64,000 nucleotides of DNA from Kingdonia uniflora (taxonomy: Eukaryota; Streptophyta; Magnoliopsida; Ranunculales; Circaeasteraceae). A model generated the notes under the pieces. The model was not told the origin of the DNA. It searched no databases and worked only from the letters and a program-made list of their open reading frames with translations. Of this stretch, positions 10,652-23,414 are shown piece after piece (position 1 is the first letter of the stretch; each line of letters starts with the position of its first letter). The position numbers and the translations under genes were made by a program. The DNA lies in contig JACGCM010002156.1 in NCBI GenBank assembly GCA_014058105.1, positions 558,001 through 622,000 of the forward strand, read 5' to 3'.

Positions 10652-12303
10652 AAACTATTTAACCTCGTCACGGGCGTCAAGGACGTCTTTCCAGAATCGA
10701 GATTGATTCTGGGTTTTTTACAGTGGAGGAAAGGAATTTTGTGGAAGTACTTTTCCTGAAATTTTTTGTTGATAAAGCTTTCTGGTTGAGCCAGAAAGTT
10801 CCAAGTATACTTCGCCATAAGTGCAAAATTTTGAGTTGCACCTTTTCTGATGTTCAACCCTCCGTTAATTCTAGGCTTGCTAATATGATCCCATTTAGTG
10901 AGGTGATACTTGTTGTTCCTTTCTTTTGTGGAGCCCCACCAGAAATCTCTGTTGAGTGAATCCAGTTTCGTAGTCAGCGAAGTAGGAAGCAAGGTACTGG
11001 CCATTTGGTAGCCAGGGATAGCCTGGGAAACACTTTTAATAAGCGTTGTCCTTGCCGCTTGACTAAGATATTGCGTTTTCCAGTTTTGCAATTTATTTTT
11101 GATTCTATCAAGAATATACTCGTAATCTTTTTTCTTGCTACGAGAAATATGAACAGGTGTTCCCAGATATTTGGAAGTAATATGGGTTTTTTGAATTTGA
11201 AGAATTTTTCTTATGATTTTCCCATGTCTATCGTGAACATTGGGGTTGAGAAAAACCTCTGACTTATCAAAGTTAACTTCCTGACCCGACATTTGGTTGT
11301 ACTGATGTAAAACCTCTTTGATAATACCAGCTTCTTCAAGGTTTGCTCGAGAAAAAATGAACGAGTCATCTGCAAAGAGCATATGGGGAATTGGTGGGAC
11401 TCTGCGACCCACTTTTATTCCGTGAATTTCATTGGTTCTTTCTTTTTCCAGAAGCATACGGGAAAAGATTTCAGTACAAATAATAAAGAGGTAGGGTGAC
11501 AATGGGTCACCTTGTCTATGACCTCTAGTGGGAGCAAAGTACTCCGGATGTTTAAGCCAAGCAGATTTAAAATGAAATTGTCTGAAAATCTTTTGGCTAT
11601 CAGGGTTTGTGTTAAGCAGAATAATACCATGGTCCGAAGTGGTAATTGGGAAGTTCTTAATTTCAGCCTCAGGGAAGAGGGAGTTCCATTGGGAGTTCAT
11701 AAATCCTCTGTCAATTCTTTCCCGAATGAGGTTACCTTTGTGATTATTGTTAGCCCATATAAATGGAACTCCACACCAGGGAATGTCAATTAATCCAGAT
11801 TCATTAATAAGTTGTAAAAAAGCAGGATTAATTTTGACATTTGCAGTGTGATAAGAGAGTTTATCCAGAGGGTCCAGGACCTCGTTCAGATCCCCAATAA
11901 GAAACAGAGGGATGTTGATTAATTTACCAAATTGATTCAGACCTTCCCAGAGAATATGTCGGAATCTTCTATCTGGTATACCGTGCGTGAATGAACACAG
12001 CCATTTAGTTGCGTTAGGATGTGATGTGATAAGAGTTTGTATAGAATAATCACTTGTGTGAATGATATCAATTTCCACAGATTCATTCCACATCAGCCAT
12101 AACCTATTTTTAGTACCTTGTGCTGGGAGGATAAAAGTATTCCTAAAACCTAGTTTTCTAATTTTTATAGTACTCTGTTTTTCATCTAACTTCGTTTCCA
12201 TAACGAAAAGGATATCAGGTGTTTTTTTCGAAATGTGGGATTTAAGCTGTTGAATTGTCGTGAATTTCCCTCCACCACGACAATTCCAGCAGGTCATCCT
12301 CAT
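10636..12303 (-). pseudogene. LINE ORF2 N-terminal part: endonuclease fused in frame to RT core
   Basis: The open frame has 555 codons. Residues 1-240 are an L1-type endonuclease: MTCWNCRGGG with the catalytic Asn, METKLD with the Glu, FLIGDLNEV and the C-terminal TTSDHG. At about residue 256 the sequence jumps from the start of the linker directly to RGHRQGDPLSPYLF, a mid-RT motif, then HMLFADDSF with two catalytic Asp (residues 311-312). The RT fingers and the motif A Asp, normally between these, are absent, yet the frame stays open. Around 10,720 a frameshift by an A-run breaks the link to the zinc-knuckle part, and the aligned frame then meets TAG. Confidence 0.85.
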
Positions 12304-12786
12304 TTAAACAGTGGTGGCTGTAGGGCCACCACTACCTATTTAATTGTTGTCCAGCCTATGATAATACTATTCACACCTAGTAAATTAGGTGGGTTCCCAC
12401 TACTGTTTTGAGCCCATTTAAATTCTGTTTGTTGTGTCCATAAGTTTAGGATAAGGCTATTCCAATAGTACTTATAGCAATGTGCAACTAAGATCTCAAA
12501 CCAAGCAAAAATTTTCAGGTGAGTCGAACTAAATAGAGGGGTATTTGTATCTTGGACCACATCTCCACTTTCTGGGTATTCATATAATCCATCATGACAT
12601 TTTGTGGAAACCCGGCGCCGGTGACAGATGTATATCCCAGATTACCCATGGTAATACGGAAGGTGTCCTCTTCTTTTCCATTAGGTTCAAAGTTTTCCTC
12701 AATTTGAGCATCGACCTCGTAGTGGAGATTTGAATTGGAGGAATCCATGTCCTCTGCTCCAATTAGTGGATGATCCAGGATGGTTG

Positions 12787-12797
12787 TAAGGTGCATT
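12787..12797. repeat. LINE target-site duplication, 5' side copy
   Basis: The direct repeat taaggtgcatt is identical to 9328-9338 and fixes the 5' boundary of the LINE at 12786. Confidence 0.85.
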
Positions 12798-13673
12798 ATT
12801 TGCTTAGTGCTATATAATTTGTATTGAGTTGTATAACTTGTATTGTATTGAGACCGGGAGAGTTGTGGGGTCTAGGGTCCCCTGGTCTGACTCAAGTCAG
12901 AATCTTAACATACCACTCCATAATTAACAGTTCTGATTAATTTTCAGGAAAACTAAGATGATGTCCGCAACGGATTGGGAGTAGAAAACTATAACCTGCT
13001 AAGAGCCCAAGACATTACAGGAAAACTGGAACTGAACACGAGTGGTTTTGATGAATTCAAAAAAGAAAAAAAATGTTTCCTTCCCAGGTCTACTAGAATT
13101 TGTACATCCTATCCCTTCAAGGGTCATATCCTACGCCTTTTTTGCTATTACAATACTGAATCAACCCATGTCAAATAGTAGCCAAAATTAGCCCTTCGCT
13201 TGCTCCATACTATATCGGCTTATCCTCTTCTGCCACTTTTCCCTCTTGTAACCACTGCACAACCAACAGTAGTAAGTATTTTCAGTGTAAAAGCTAGTAA
13301 TAAACGGTATACACTACAGTCTACATGGAAAGAGAGAAAGAGACAAAGAACATTATAGTGAAAGATCCAAGCTAAGAAAAATAAATTACTTTTCCTTTTT
13401 TTCTTCTTAAAGGTGGATTCAAAAGCAGAATAGAGTTTCGGATACAGCGCCACTGATGAAAAAAGTGACCTAAAAATTTATTCATTTACTGCCTTGAGAT
13501 ATATGAGGTCAATGTCGTGATAGCGCTTATGTTTTTTATGTGGCGTGGATGTGATAATGTGTCTGAAACTCATGAGAGCTTTAAACAACACCCTTTCTTA
13601 AATTAGCCCAAATAGAACAAGAATAGTAGATAATAAGGGAAAACAAAAGTTACCGTGATAAATGATAGATATA
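12798..13673. other. Spacer and remorin 3' flank, no gene seen
   Basis: This is noncoding sequence between the LINE target site and the remorin stop codon at 13674. The last few hundred bases probably hold the remorin 3' UTR (minus strand). A 77-codon open frame at 13220-13453 shows no domain. Confidence 0.5.
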
Positions 13674-16600
13674 CTAAAAGGCGTGACAAGTGAAGCAACC
13701 ACTCAGAGAACCCATCTGGGTGGGTCTACGGAAAGATACGGTCCTATTGGAAGTTCTAGAAATCTCATGGGATTGCGTAGTAGATGAAGCTGAGTTCCTC
13801 ATTTTTTGGGCTTTCTTTTGGGCCAAACGCAGCTTGTTCAGGATCTTATCCATAGACGACGACCTCTTTTTCTCCAGCTTCATCTGAATCAAAATAAAGG
13901 GGGAGAGGACAGATTATAGACAACACTACAAAATATATTATTACTAGCTGATAAACATATGCTTGAGGGGATACAAAGATAAGAACGATAGAACCTAAAC
14001 TTCTTATTTCTAAACTGATGTGAATAAAGTTCATATAAGAAGTAAACCTCTAGTTTCCGTATTGCTGCCTCTGCTTTCGCTTTCTGTAAATTCTCCCATG
14101 CAGTGATCTTGGCTTCCTCTCTTTTCAGCCTGCAAAGAAGATGATTTATAAGTACAACGGTAGTGATTTTGGCTTTTAACATATACTTTGATCATCTTCA
14201 ACTACAATCTTACATTTCGAATTTATTTACATAAGTTTTTATCAATAAGCTCTGAAATTCAAAACCATCTGTCCCATAATTTCCATAGCCTTAGTGATAA
14301 TGGAGATCGATACTGAAATAGAGCTTCAGAAGGATAACATGTTAATGCTTTTAAAGAGACAGGGAACTCCAAATATTAGCTGAATTTTCAGAAATCACGC
14401 AACACAAGTAAATATTGTTTCTATGGTTCAATTGTTAACAACGCTCAAAAAGTAAAGCTAATAGCTGTTTCTTTTTCTTTCTTTTTTTACCAAATCAGTT
14501 TATGAAGGTTACGTCCTACACTAAATCACGAAGTAACGAGACATAAAATTATATAACATGAGTTTATGAAGGTTACGTCCTACACTAAATCACGAAGTAA
14601 CGAGACATAAAATTAGATAACATGGACGAATAGGTCTTTTACCAACAAAAAGAATTAGCAAATAAGAAAGAATATAGTAAGAGAAGAAAAAAAAAACATA
14701 CTTTGATATGCACTTAGTGGCGTCTGAAACCTCCCAAGTGGACGTTTGAGTTTTCGTAGTTATATTTTTCCAATCGCCAACATTTACACAGCTCTTCTCT
14801 GGCCCTCGGGAACCATGTTTCTTTGACCACCTCGTCATTGTCACTCGGTCATCTACCTGGACGTCTCTGATTTCCAATCTCGATGAATTGCTACCCTTCA
14901 CCTCCACAATAGGAAGAAGAGAGTGAGGAGAGGAAGAGAAAGAATGCCTTCCTTTAGGAGACGAGTGTGTGCTCCAAACAGGACTCATCTGCGTTGCCAC
15001 GTCCCTTCTTGAAACATCACGAGTTATTATCGTTGCTGCATCTGCACTCCCATTAAAATTCTCTTCTGCATGTTCGATCCAACTACTGCCATCAGGATTC
15101 TCATCTGTATATTTGATCCAACTGTTACAAGCTTGAAGCTTAATAGGCAGAACATTGAAGCTACAAATTATTGATGTTTAGAATGCGAAAGTGCCCAGTG
15201 ATACAAAAATTGAGTAAAAACAGAACTGCGGGTGCTCACACATTTGCACAATAGTATGAAAATCCATGCCTAATAAGCAGAATTGTAACGCAACATTGTC
15301 AAAGAAAGGAGAGATAAAAAAACAAATGTTATACATCTGAATATATAGCAGCAGCATAGTCTATCTGGATGGAATTATAGTTAGTTTAGTTAAGGACACA
15401 CAAGTCAAAATTATTGAATTAATATTCAGAAAGAAGTCATTTGAGTGTGCATACGACGTAGAATCAAACAAGAATATTAAGGGGATAAAGAGTAAGAAGT
15501 TGTCCCTTACCCAAGAAACCCGGTTAAGCGAAGTTCATTATAGCAGCTCTATCCTAGTGCTCTTACTTAATGAAACTCTTTTTTTGTATGCAGAAACAGT
15601 TGTGGAAATACAAAATGTTAGCTATCAATTTAGAAAACGATCCTTTAGTGGCCAGGATAAAACTTTCCCAAAATGAGGTTTTGAAGTGATATTAGTCATT
15701 GTAAAGTACATCTTGATCACCTTGGTAACACATAACGAGATATGAAATGAGTAACGACCAAGTGAATTGATAAAAATAGGTCCACCTAAAGCCTCCATTT
15801 AGTGGTCCGCATAACAGGTTACCAGTAATGATCTTCTAATCTTACATAGATAATTAGGAAACACTAGTTTATTGGAGCAAGAAGCAAACGTTTATTGTCA
15901 AAAAGTGAAATAAGAAGCAAACGTTTAATGTCAAAAATGAAACAAGAAGCAAACGTTAATGTCAAAAAGTGAAACATTTATATTCATTGTATCTAACAAG
16001 AAAAAAGAAACTGATCTGGTTAGGTGTGCTACAAATTTGTGATATACTACACCAATTGAATTACAGGATACCCAAATACCAACTATTTGCCTTTTCATAT
16101 TGTATTCAGCAGGAGTATGAAAGCATTATATAATTAGGCTGTATAAATGTGGAGTTCGCCTGTGTGGATCACCAAACATGTGGTGAATGGAATACAGGAA
16201 TGTCACGGTGGGCCTAGCATAAGTGTTTCAGTGGGCCTAGCATATGATACAAACGTGTGAGAACAATAACTACTATCCTAAATTGAGGACCTATACAATA
16301 TTAGAATGTAATGTGTCCATTATTTTCCCACTGTATAATCATATCATTTTTCCTAAAGTATTATATTATTATCATGATTTCAAGTGATCCAGATTTGTTT
16401 TTAGCTCGAGACATGAACAGTATTCGTTCATTCTTGTCCCCAATGAAAATAACAACTTTGGTAATTTTAAATGACAAATAGACAATCTAATATGTTTCTT
16501 CAACAAACTAGGGCAAGAAGTAGTTTCAATTTATTATTTGCTCAGATTTGCCTTAAAAGTCATTACTTTATTTTTGATTTTCCTACGAATTTTAACAGTA

Positions 16601-18395
16601 TATGCATAAAAAAAAAAATGTTAGTGTACCTTGGTCTTCAGGCAATGACTGGATTGGCAGATCCGACGACCATCCATGCACGCTAACTGAACGCATTATA
16701 CAAGGCTCTGCATGCGTCTGATAAGATCCAACCCCACCACTACCACTACTACCACCATTAGAGTTAGCTTGACCAGGCGAACTAGCCGCCGCCAAAACAC
16801 CAGCGGAAAATGGAGAATTCCCTCCACCCTCAAACATTGGCATGACAGGGGAGTACATTGAATAGTAGGCCATCCCCGGTGGCCCAAGCGGCCCACTTTT
16901 CGACTTCGGACGCCGATGAGGTAAAGGCGCGGAAGGCCTGTTCACTGGACTAAAGATCCATTTCTCTGCATCTTCCCATTTTGAAGGTAAAGTCGATCTT
17001 CCACTATTGAAAGGCAACCCCATATTCCTCCGATTATTATTATTACCATTCCCTGGTAACGGTACTCGCTCCGAACTCCATCCCTTTTGAACTACACTTG
17101 GTGTTCCCGGACTTGGAAATGTACCAGAATTACGAGAAGATGTAACTGATACTTTCTTCATACCTCCAAATCGCGGTGAAGTAGCGTTCACAATCGCATT
17201 ATTAATTCTCGAACTATTCAGATCTAGCGAAGCAGGCCGTCTTCGCCTCACCACCGAAACCACAGCTTCAGGCCTAAATCGACGATTCTGGCACTCTATA
17301 AGAGCTAGAGAGAAGGAATTTCTCGATGAATCTAATGTTTTGCTATCATCCGATCCTGTCTCTTCTTGTTCCTTCTCCTTGTGTTCTGTATCATATTTGC
17401 AACATAGAAGGACAAAATTAGTGAAAGCGAAAAAATAAAAAAATCTACCTTTTGATTACAAATGCTATTTCTAGGGTTACCTTTAGCTCTATTTCTATCT
17501 TTGGTACAGTTTCTGTTCTTCTCTAGTGTAGATCTATTAGTTAGATCTAGATGTGGACCACTTGAACACTCATCATGAACAGCACATCCCGCCAAATGCT
17601 GAATCAAATCAATTAAACACTTTTAGGTTTACAACTTTAGCTAAAGAGAGAGAGAGATTCAAAATCAATGATGAAGATATGCCTTTTTAACACTTGTTCG
17701 AATTTCAAAATCAAGTTTCTCGAAACCCTAATTTGCAAATTCAGATAAAGACAAATATCTAACAAAGATGTTCAAACGAGAAGTATTTGTTTTGTTTTAC
17801 TCAGTGGTGTGAAATAGACCTAACAAGAGGCTTTTCTAACATGTAAATTCATGATTTCTGATCTAAAATTAGCTAAAAATCCTAAATGTTGAATCAGAAA
17901 CGAAAAATCCAAAACAGATTTCCGATTTCGCTTCGATTTCTGACATAAATAAGCTAATAATCCTAAATGCTGAATCAGGAAACGCAGTTTTCATCTCAAA
18001 TCACGAATGGTGAATCAGGAAACGTAGATTTCGCTACGATTTCTGATCTAAATAGGCAAAACTACACTTGATTCAGCTTCAAAACCTCATAAAACTCCAG
18101 ATTTCAGATCTAAACAAGCTAAATCAGCAATGGCCATCAAACATGCAAATCAAAGAGACAACAATCGATTCTCATTTCTCACCTTAGAGAGCTCAGAAAC
18201 GAGAGATTCGTGATCATGGACATCAGATGTAAACGAACATCGATCAACACTTGCAGAAGCAGAGGAGAAGAGACTGAAATTGGGGTCGTTTTGAGTGAAG
18301 ATTACTGAGTCAGGACTGTCATCTCGAGCTTTGACGAAATCAGACGATTCCTTCAATGGTTTCTTCTTCAAATCTTGAAACCCTAATCTCAACAT
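13674..18395 (-). CDS. Remorin family protein with long N-terminus
   Basis: Remorins are plant-specific plasma-membrane nanodomain proteins. Six exons join in frame on the minus strand: 18395-18183, 17598-17481, 17385-16630, 15104-14702, 14129-14048 and 13883-13674. Together they make about 593 residues. The N-terminal 400 or so residues are Ser/Pro/Gly-rich and disordered. They are followed by RRDVATQMSP and RCHSFSSS-type phosphosite-rich text. The C-terminal remorin core is an amphipathic coiled coil: ITAWENLQKAKAEAAIRKLE, then MKLEKKRSSSMDKILNKLR. It ends GCFTCHAF, a Cys-containing membrane-anchor-like tail. It resembles the At2g02170/At1g30320 type by memory. No stop or frameshift was seen, so it is probably functional. 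The exon 4 acceptor has an alternative 39 bp further in. Confidence 0.92.
14497..14624. repeat. 64-bp tandem duplication in remorin intron 4
   Basis: Two adjacent copies (14497-14560, 14561-14624) beginning agtttatgaaggttacg are nearly identical. They lie between exons 4 and 5 of the remorin gene and do not disturb the splice sites. Confidence 0.9.
15879..15975. repeat. 32-bp tandem triplication in remorin intron 3
   Basis: Three units of about 32 bp beginning aagaagcaaacgtt stand in a row, with small differences, inside the 1.5-kb third intron. Confidence 0.85.
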
Positions 18396-18476
18396 TATCG
18401 ATTCCTTCTTCTCATCAAAACAAATAAAGAAAGAATCTCAGATTTTAAGAAACTAAGAAATTTTTTTCCCTTTTTT

Positions 18477-18490
18477 TATATATATAAATA
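18477..18490 (-). promoter_or_regulatory. Candidate TATA box of the remorin gene
   Basis: On the minus strand, tatttatatatata lies about 82 bp before the ATG at 18395, followed by a CT/A-rich leader. This spacing suits a short 5' UTR. The call rests on sequence alone. Confidence 0.45.
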
Positions 18491-18499
18491 AAAAAAACT

Positions 18500-19955
18500 C
18501 CTTCACTGGCGGGTATTTTGCACCAAAATTTATAAAACTAATAACGGATCTTAATAATATAATTTGACTAAATTGCCCTCATAAATTCATGTTTTACTAC
18601 AACTCTTGGAAGTATCGGACCAACTACCTGTTGCTCTCCACATTTACCTTGAAACCTACTAATTTAGTGGTCTGTTGGCCTTGTGCGGACGTGTTCGGTC
18701 TTGTGGTTTGCGAGGAGCTGTACGACCTACAAGATTTAGCCAGGAATTGACGGTCTAGCCAGAGTGGCTTGTATTTTGTAGAGGAAAAAATATGGAAGTG
18801 TCGGGAGGTATTAGGGAATTAGTAGGGGTAGTTTTGGATAAGTAAAGATTTGGCAGCATTTAGTCTACGTTTGGGCAGTTTTGCTATTTTCGAGCATTGA
18901 CTGTACTTGAATAGTGTAGTAAATGACAGTAGTACCCCTATTTATTTCTGTTTGTTTGGGGACGGTGAAGGTACATACGGCAGGTGAAGTTGGGTACGTC
19001 TGACATTTCGTCATTTAATGAGTCACACGCGATGACAGTTGTCTTCCTTCTTTGGATAAACGTACGGTGGCTAAAATGCGCCGTGGATATTTGGAGTTAT
19101 TAGTCGGGTGTTGGTGGGTCAGGGTTGGACTCCAGAAAGAGTCCAATCAATTGGGCCCGGACAAGGTTTGCTCAATTCACGAGCGCTCCAGCTGCTTTGT
19201 CTTGTTGTGGGACAACAACTACACCAAATAATGAACCTGGCTTGCGTGTACGTGAAGCTCCTCGGAAAATACGACATGTGTTTTTTGACAATTCGCATTA
19301 AACAAATTTAATCTCCTTATTAATTGTATTCCTCTCCAAAGCACCGTTAATGGCAATTTAAATACCACACTCAAACTTGCCATATTTAATTTATATATTT
19401 ACCAGTTCCGCAATTTTATCCTAAAATATTTGTAATATGACCCTCATTTGATTTATGATGTGGGATGCACTTGCACAAAATAATCCATCAGGTTTCAAAT
19501 TACAATTTACAAACTTCTACTAATGTATTATACTAGTATACCGGGGGTGCCGGTGGGACTGACTGTTAAGTTTTTGTATTCCAACGTTTTTTTGAAAATC
19601 TTCTCACAAAATAATTATCATGTTGTATGTAGCAAATTTATTTATTTATTTTAGCAATAACATAGAGATCTGATCCTCAAGGGTGATAAAATGGGAAATG
19701 AGGCCCTTATTTCACACCCTTGTCTCAGTAGTCGATAGTGGATGAGAGAGAGGGAGGGAGTATTTGCAATTAGATGAGAGGAGAAAGATAATTTTTTAGA
19801 AAATAGATATTTGCAAAGATAGGGAATGCTTTGAGTGCAGCTAGCAGGTCTCGGGAGTAGGAAAGAGCTTCCTGCTCCTTACGGAAATTGAGAGATGTGT
19901 TAAAAAGTTAAAATGCTTTCACTTCAATTTTAAATACCCAATCTACCCTTTGAAA
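18500..19955. other. Remorin upstream region, no gene seen
   Basis: This is intergenic DNA that should contain the remorin promoter. I see no second gene: a 67-codon open frame at 19108-19311 has no domain. The region becomes AT-rich toward 19.4-19.95 kb. Confidence 0.5.
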
Positions 19956-19982
19956 GTTATTTATTTATTGATAAACCTTAAC

Positions 19983-20930
19983 TTAATAATCAAAAGAGGT
20001 TACATAGGAAATCTTATCTCCCTGGAGAGCTCTCATCAACCATATAGGCGAAGAATCAATCCAGGTAATACAAAAATTGTCCCCCATGGGACTAGCGGCA
20101 ATCTCATGGACGACTGAGTTCGCACTTCGTGGCTTAAAAGTAATACAAATATTAACAAAATATTTAAACATATCTAAGCAGTCCTGTAATATTACCTTAG
20201 TAGTCCAGGAAATAGCTGCATAACCGTTCTTGCAAAATGAGTAGATTGCTTCAGCATCATTTCTATCATCACTCTTTGGCTTCCACACTCCTCTGCCCAG
20301 AGAATGCCGCTCATAACTGTTAATGCCTCGCCCTCTTCGCTAGACGCAAATTGGCGAGAGGAAGCGCGGGCTGCACCAAAGGTATTGTTAGAATCATGAA
20401 GAACTAAACCAATATGATTCAATACTTTATCTTTACAGAACTAAACCAATATGATTCAATACTTTATCTTTACAGAAAGAGGCATCCACATTTATTTTCT
20501 CCCACCACGAGTCTGGAGGAATCCAGGAAACCATGATATCACACCGATCAAACCGAGAAACAAGTTCATTAAACATAATTTTATTAATGGTCGATATGAT
20601 ACGGGACGGGTCCGGTCTAGTGTTTTGAAAAACCCAGGCACCACGTACTTTCCAAATTAGCCAATACATCGAGAAAATGACAAGGATCCAAGTACTCCGG
20701 TCTATGGGCCAATCTGGGGGTGGCGAAACCCATAACTGAATCCATTCCTTAATCGGAAGGTAGGATAGTTCATGAAGTCGTCCCCCAAAGGTCGTACCAA
20801 ACCAGACCGCCCGAGTAAAGGGACACTCTAGGAGGAGGTGATGCAGAGTTTCCGTCGTGGCCGAACACAAGGGACAGGATATATCAGTCAAACCTAATCT
20901 TTCCCCAATCTTAGCTCGACATGGGATCAT
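19983..20930 (-). pseudogene. LINE-2 zf-RVT and RNase H pseudogene
   Basis: The upstream block reads CPLCSATTETLHHLLLECPF, the zinc-knuckle, then WEKINVDASF, the start of the RNase H domain. A 37-bp tandem duplication (20,401-20,474) breaks the frame. The C-terminal block follows as FVNICITFKPRSANSVVHEI and ends near 19,983. A copy of the last 420 bp lies at 38.3-38.7 kb. Confidence 0.82.
20401..20474. repeat. 37-bp tandem duplication inside LINE-2
   Basis: Two perfect 37-bp copies (20401-20437 and 20438-20474) beginning gaactaaaccaatatg lie in the RNase H region. Because 37 is not a multiple of three, the duplication shifts the frame. Confidence 0.95.
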
Positions 20931-21626
20931 ATCCTAGAGACACTTCCAAGAAAATAGTTGGGCACGAGGAGTAGCTTTATTATGCCAGAATTTTAGCATG
21001 AACGACGGGTTTCCTGCCATCTCTTCCATAGTCGCTCCTGTAATCATAATTCGATAGGGCGTTTTGATCGAGAATTTACCATCTTTAGAGAGGCACCACT
21101 TCAACTCGTCTCTCTCACCCAATTGAGGTAGGAAAATTTGGGAGATAGCATTGGCCGATGCAGCATCGCACCAAAATTTCAGTTTGTCCCTCCTCCACGT
21201 GCGTCTAATCGGATCAATAAAATGACTAACCCATTGGGGATAGTTAGGTACTGGGGCCGCCTCTTTCAGAGTTGGTTTCCATCCCTGGATCGATGGACAC
21301 CAATTGTCCGTCCAGAACTGAACCTGACGGCCCGAACGAATTTTCTAGCAGGAATGGTTACTAATCAAGGTAACAACAGATTGGGTGATACGCCAGGTCC
21401 AGGACGAATCTGCTTTCGGACGGGCATGCAGGATAGTATAGTGAGGGAAATATTTGGCTTTAAGGACCTGGCCCCATAAATTGTTCAACTTCTGATAAAG
21501 ACGCCATACTAACTTAGAGAGATGAGCCTTGTTAGTCGCACCTGCCTCACGGGTGCCCAAGCCCCTTCTCTCTTCAGTCGACAAACTTCCCTCCATTTTT
21601 TCAAATACATGGGTTTCTGAGCGTCT

Positions 21627-23118
21627 TTACCTTAACCCCCACCAGAAGTCTCGCTGAAGTCCATTGATGGTCTTACAGGTAGACTGAGGTAAAGCTAAAC
21701 ACAACATTTGATACGTCGAAATAGCCGAGGTCACAGCTTTAATAAGGACCGTCCGCCCCGCTTGAGAAAGGAGTTTGCCTCGCCAAGATTGTAGACAGTT
21801 GGAGATGCGCTCCTCAATACGCTGAAAGGTTTGAGCTTTTGACCGGGCAAAGAAGAGATTCGTCCCCAGATACCTCTCATCGGGCGACATAATCTTCACT
21901 TTGAGGAGGCGGGCCACACGGCGACCCAGGCGATACGAAATTTTTTTGCTAAAGAAAACCCCCGATTTAGTCAAATTGATTTGTTGCCCAATCCCCGTAC
22001 AGAACTTATCAAGGATCGATTTTATCTCATGCGCCTCCGCAAGATCCGCACGGCAGAACAAAAGACAATCGTCTGCAAAGAGAAGGTGGGACACTGGAGG
22101 AGCTCGCCTGGAAGCTTTAATGCCATGGATACTACCCGTCATCTCCTTCGCTCTCAGAGCCCTCAAAAGGCCTTCCATAAGGATAATAAAAATGAAAGGA
22201 GATAGGGGATCTCCCTGTCGGAGAGTCCCCGTGAAGGTGTCAGAAAGCCATGTGCAGACCCATTAATCAGAACGGAATAACGATCGTAGAGATACACTGT
22301 TCAATCTATTGGCGCCATGTCGGACAAAAGCCCAGGGCGGCCAAGGATTTAATCAGTGTGCTCCATTCAATCTGGTCATAAACTTTGGACATATCCAACT
22401 TAATGCCCATGAGCCTGGTCCTCCCCTTCTTCCGCTTCATCGTATAAATAAGTTCATGGGCCACCAGAACAATATCCGAAATCTGGCGCCCGCTCACGAA
22501 CGCTCCTTGGAACAGGGAAATAATTTTCTCAAGAAGGGGTCTAAGACGAGACGAGAGGATCTTGGAGATAATTTTGTAAACTACATTACACAAACTGATC
22601 GGCCGAAAGTCTCGGGGGTGGGCCTTATTACCATTTTTGGGGATCATAACCACATGGGTGGTATTGATATGTTTGGGCATAAAACCCGAAGCAAAAAAGG
22701 TAGTGACTAATTTACATATATTTGGCTCCACCACATCCCAGGATTGTTGGAAAAAGAGTTTTGGGAACCCATCAGGGCCCGGAGCCTTTAGAGGCCCAAT
22801 ATTGTCGAGAACGGCTTTAATCTCCTCGATAGAGACCTCCCTCATTAAGATCTGATTATCCTCCGCCGTGATACACAGGCTAAAATTCTGAAGGAATTCT
22901 GGGATATCCACCGGAGAAGAAGTCTGGTAGTTGAGGGCCATATCTTTAAGAAAAATTTGTCCTATCTTAACCGAATCTGAGATCCATGTGCCGGTTTCAT
23001 CTTTAATCCGGTCAATAGAAGTTTTTTTTTGTTTGGCAAGGGTCTGCATATGAAAAAACTTAGAATTCCGATCCCCCTCAGCTAACCAGGACATCTGAGA
23101 TTTCTGGCGCCAGAACAT
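21627..23118 (-). pseudogene. LINE-2 reverse transcriptase pseudogene
   Basis: The N-terminal RT block (23,118-22,306) contains GPLKAPGPDGFPKLFFQQSW, IPKNGNKAHPRDFRPISL and motif A as KLDMSKVYDQIEW. The second block (22,178-21,627) has LLFADDCLLF, the catalytic Asp pair, and QSWRGKLLSQAGRT. A frame break with stops near 22,200-22,310 lies between them. Catalytic residues remain but the polyprotein is interrupted. Confidence 0.85.
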
Positions 23119-23414
23119 CTCTTTCCTAAGTTATAATTCCTCTAATTCCCCCATCAGGACAAATTCGCGAAAGGCTGTTTCCTCATCTAGAGGAAGGGCT
23201 TGAATGCGAGAAATATAAGCTTTTAACGTTAAAAGTCTACTAGGGACGTTACCATTTTTTTTATTCCAGGTCTTAAGGCCGGCTTTCATATTTAAAAGTT
23301 TTCCTTTGAACAGTTGGGCTGGAGATCCCCTTTCCGTACTTTGTCAGAGATTCTGGATCAGAAGCCTGAATTGGGGTTCCCAAGTCCACATGGTTTGGAA
23401 ACGAAAACATTTAC

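Larger units (their letters stand above)
9339..12786 (-). mobile_element. LINE (L1-type) retrotransposon with internal deletion
   Basis: A non-LTR element on the minus strand carries, in order, an apurinic endonuclease, a reverse transcriptase core, a zinc-knuckle zf-RVT segment and an RNase H-like tail. It is flanked by an 11-bp direct repeat, taaggtgcatt, at 9328-9338 and 12787-12797, which is the target-site duplication. On the minus strand the 3' end is an A/G-rich tail (about 9340-9359). The about 480 bp before the ORF2 start (12304-12786) contains a short open frame beginning at ATG 12748 (MDSSNSNLHYEVD) that may be an ORF1 remnant. About 400 residues of ORF2 are missing, so it cannot be autonomous. 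Confidence 0.88.

Noticed and set aside
10723..11262. Plus-strand open frames inside the LINE
   Set aside because: They are shadows of the minus-strand ORF2, whose domains are clear.
15879..15975. CRISPR-like short repeats
   Set aside because: Plain tandem repeats without unique spacers inside a plant intron.
21138..22855. Plus-strand open frames of up to 133 codons in LINE-2
   Set aside because: Antisense shadows of the RT; no domain in the plus reading.
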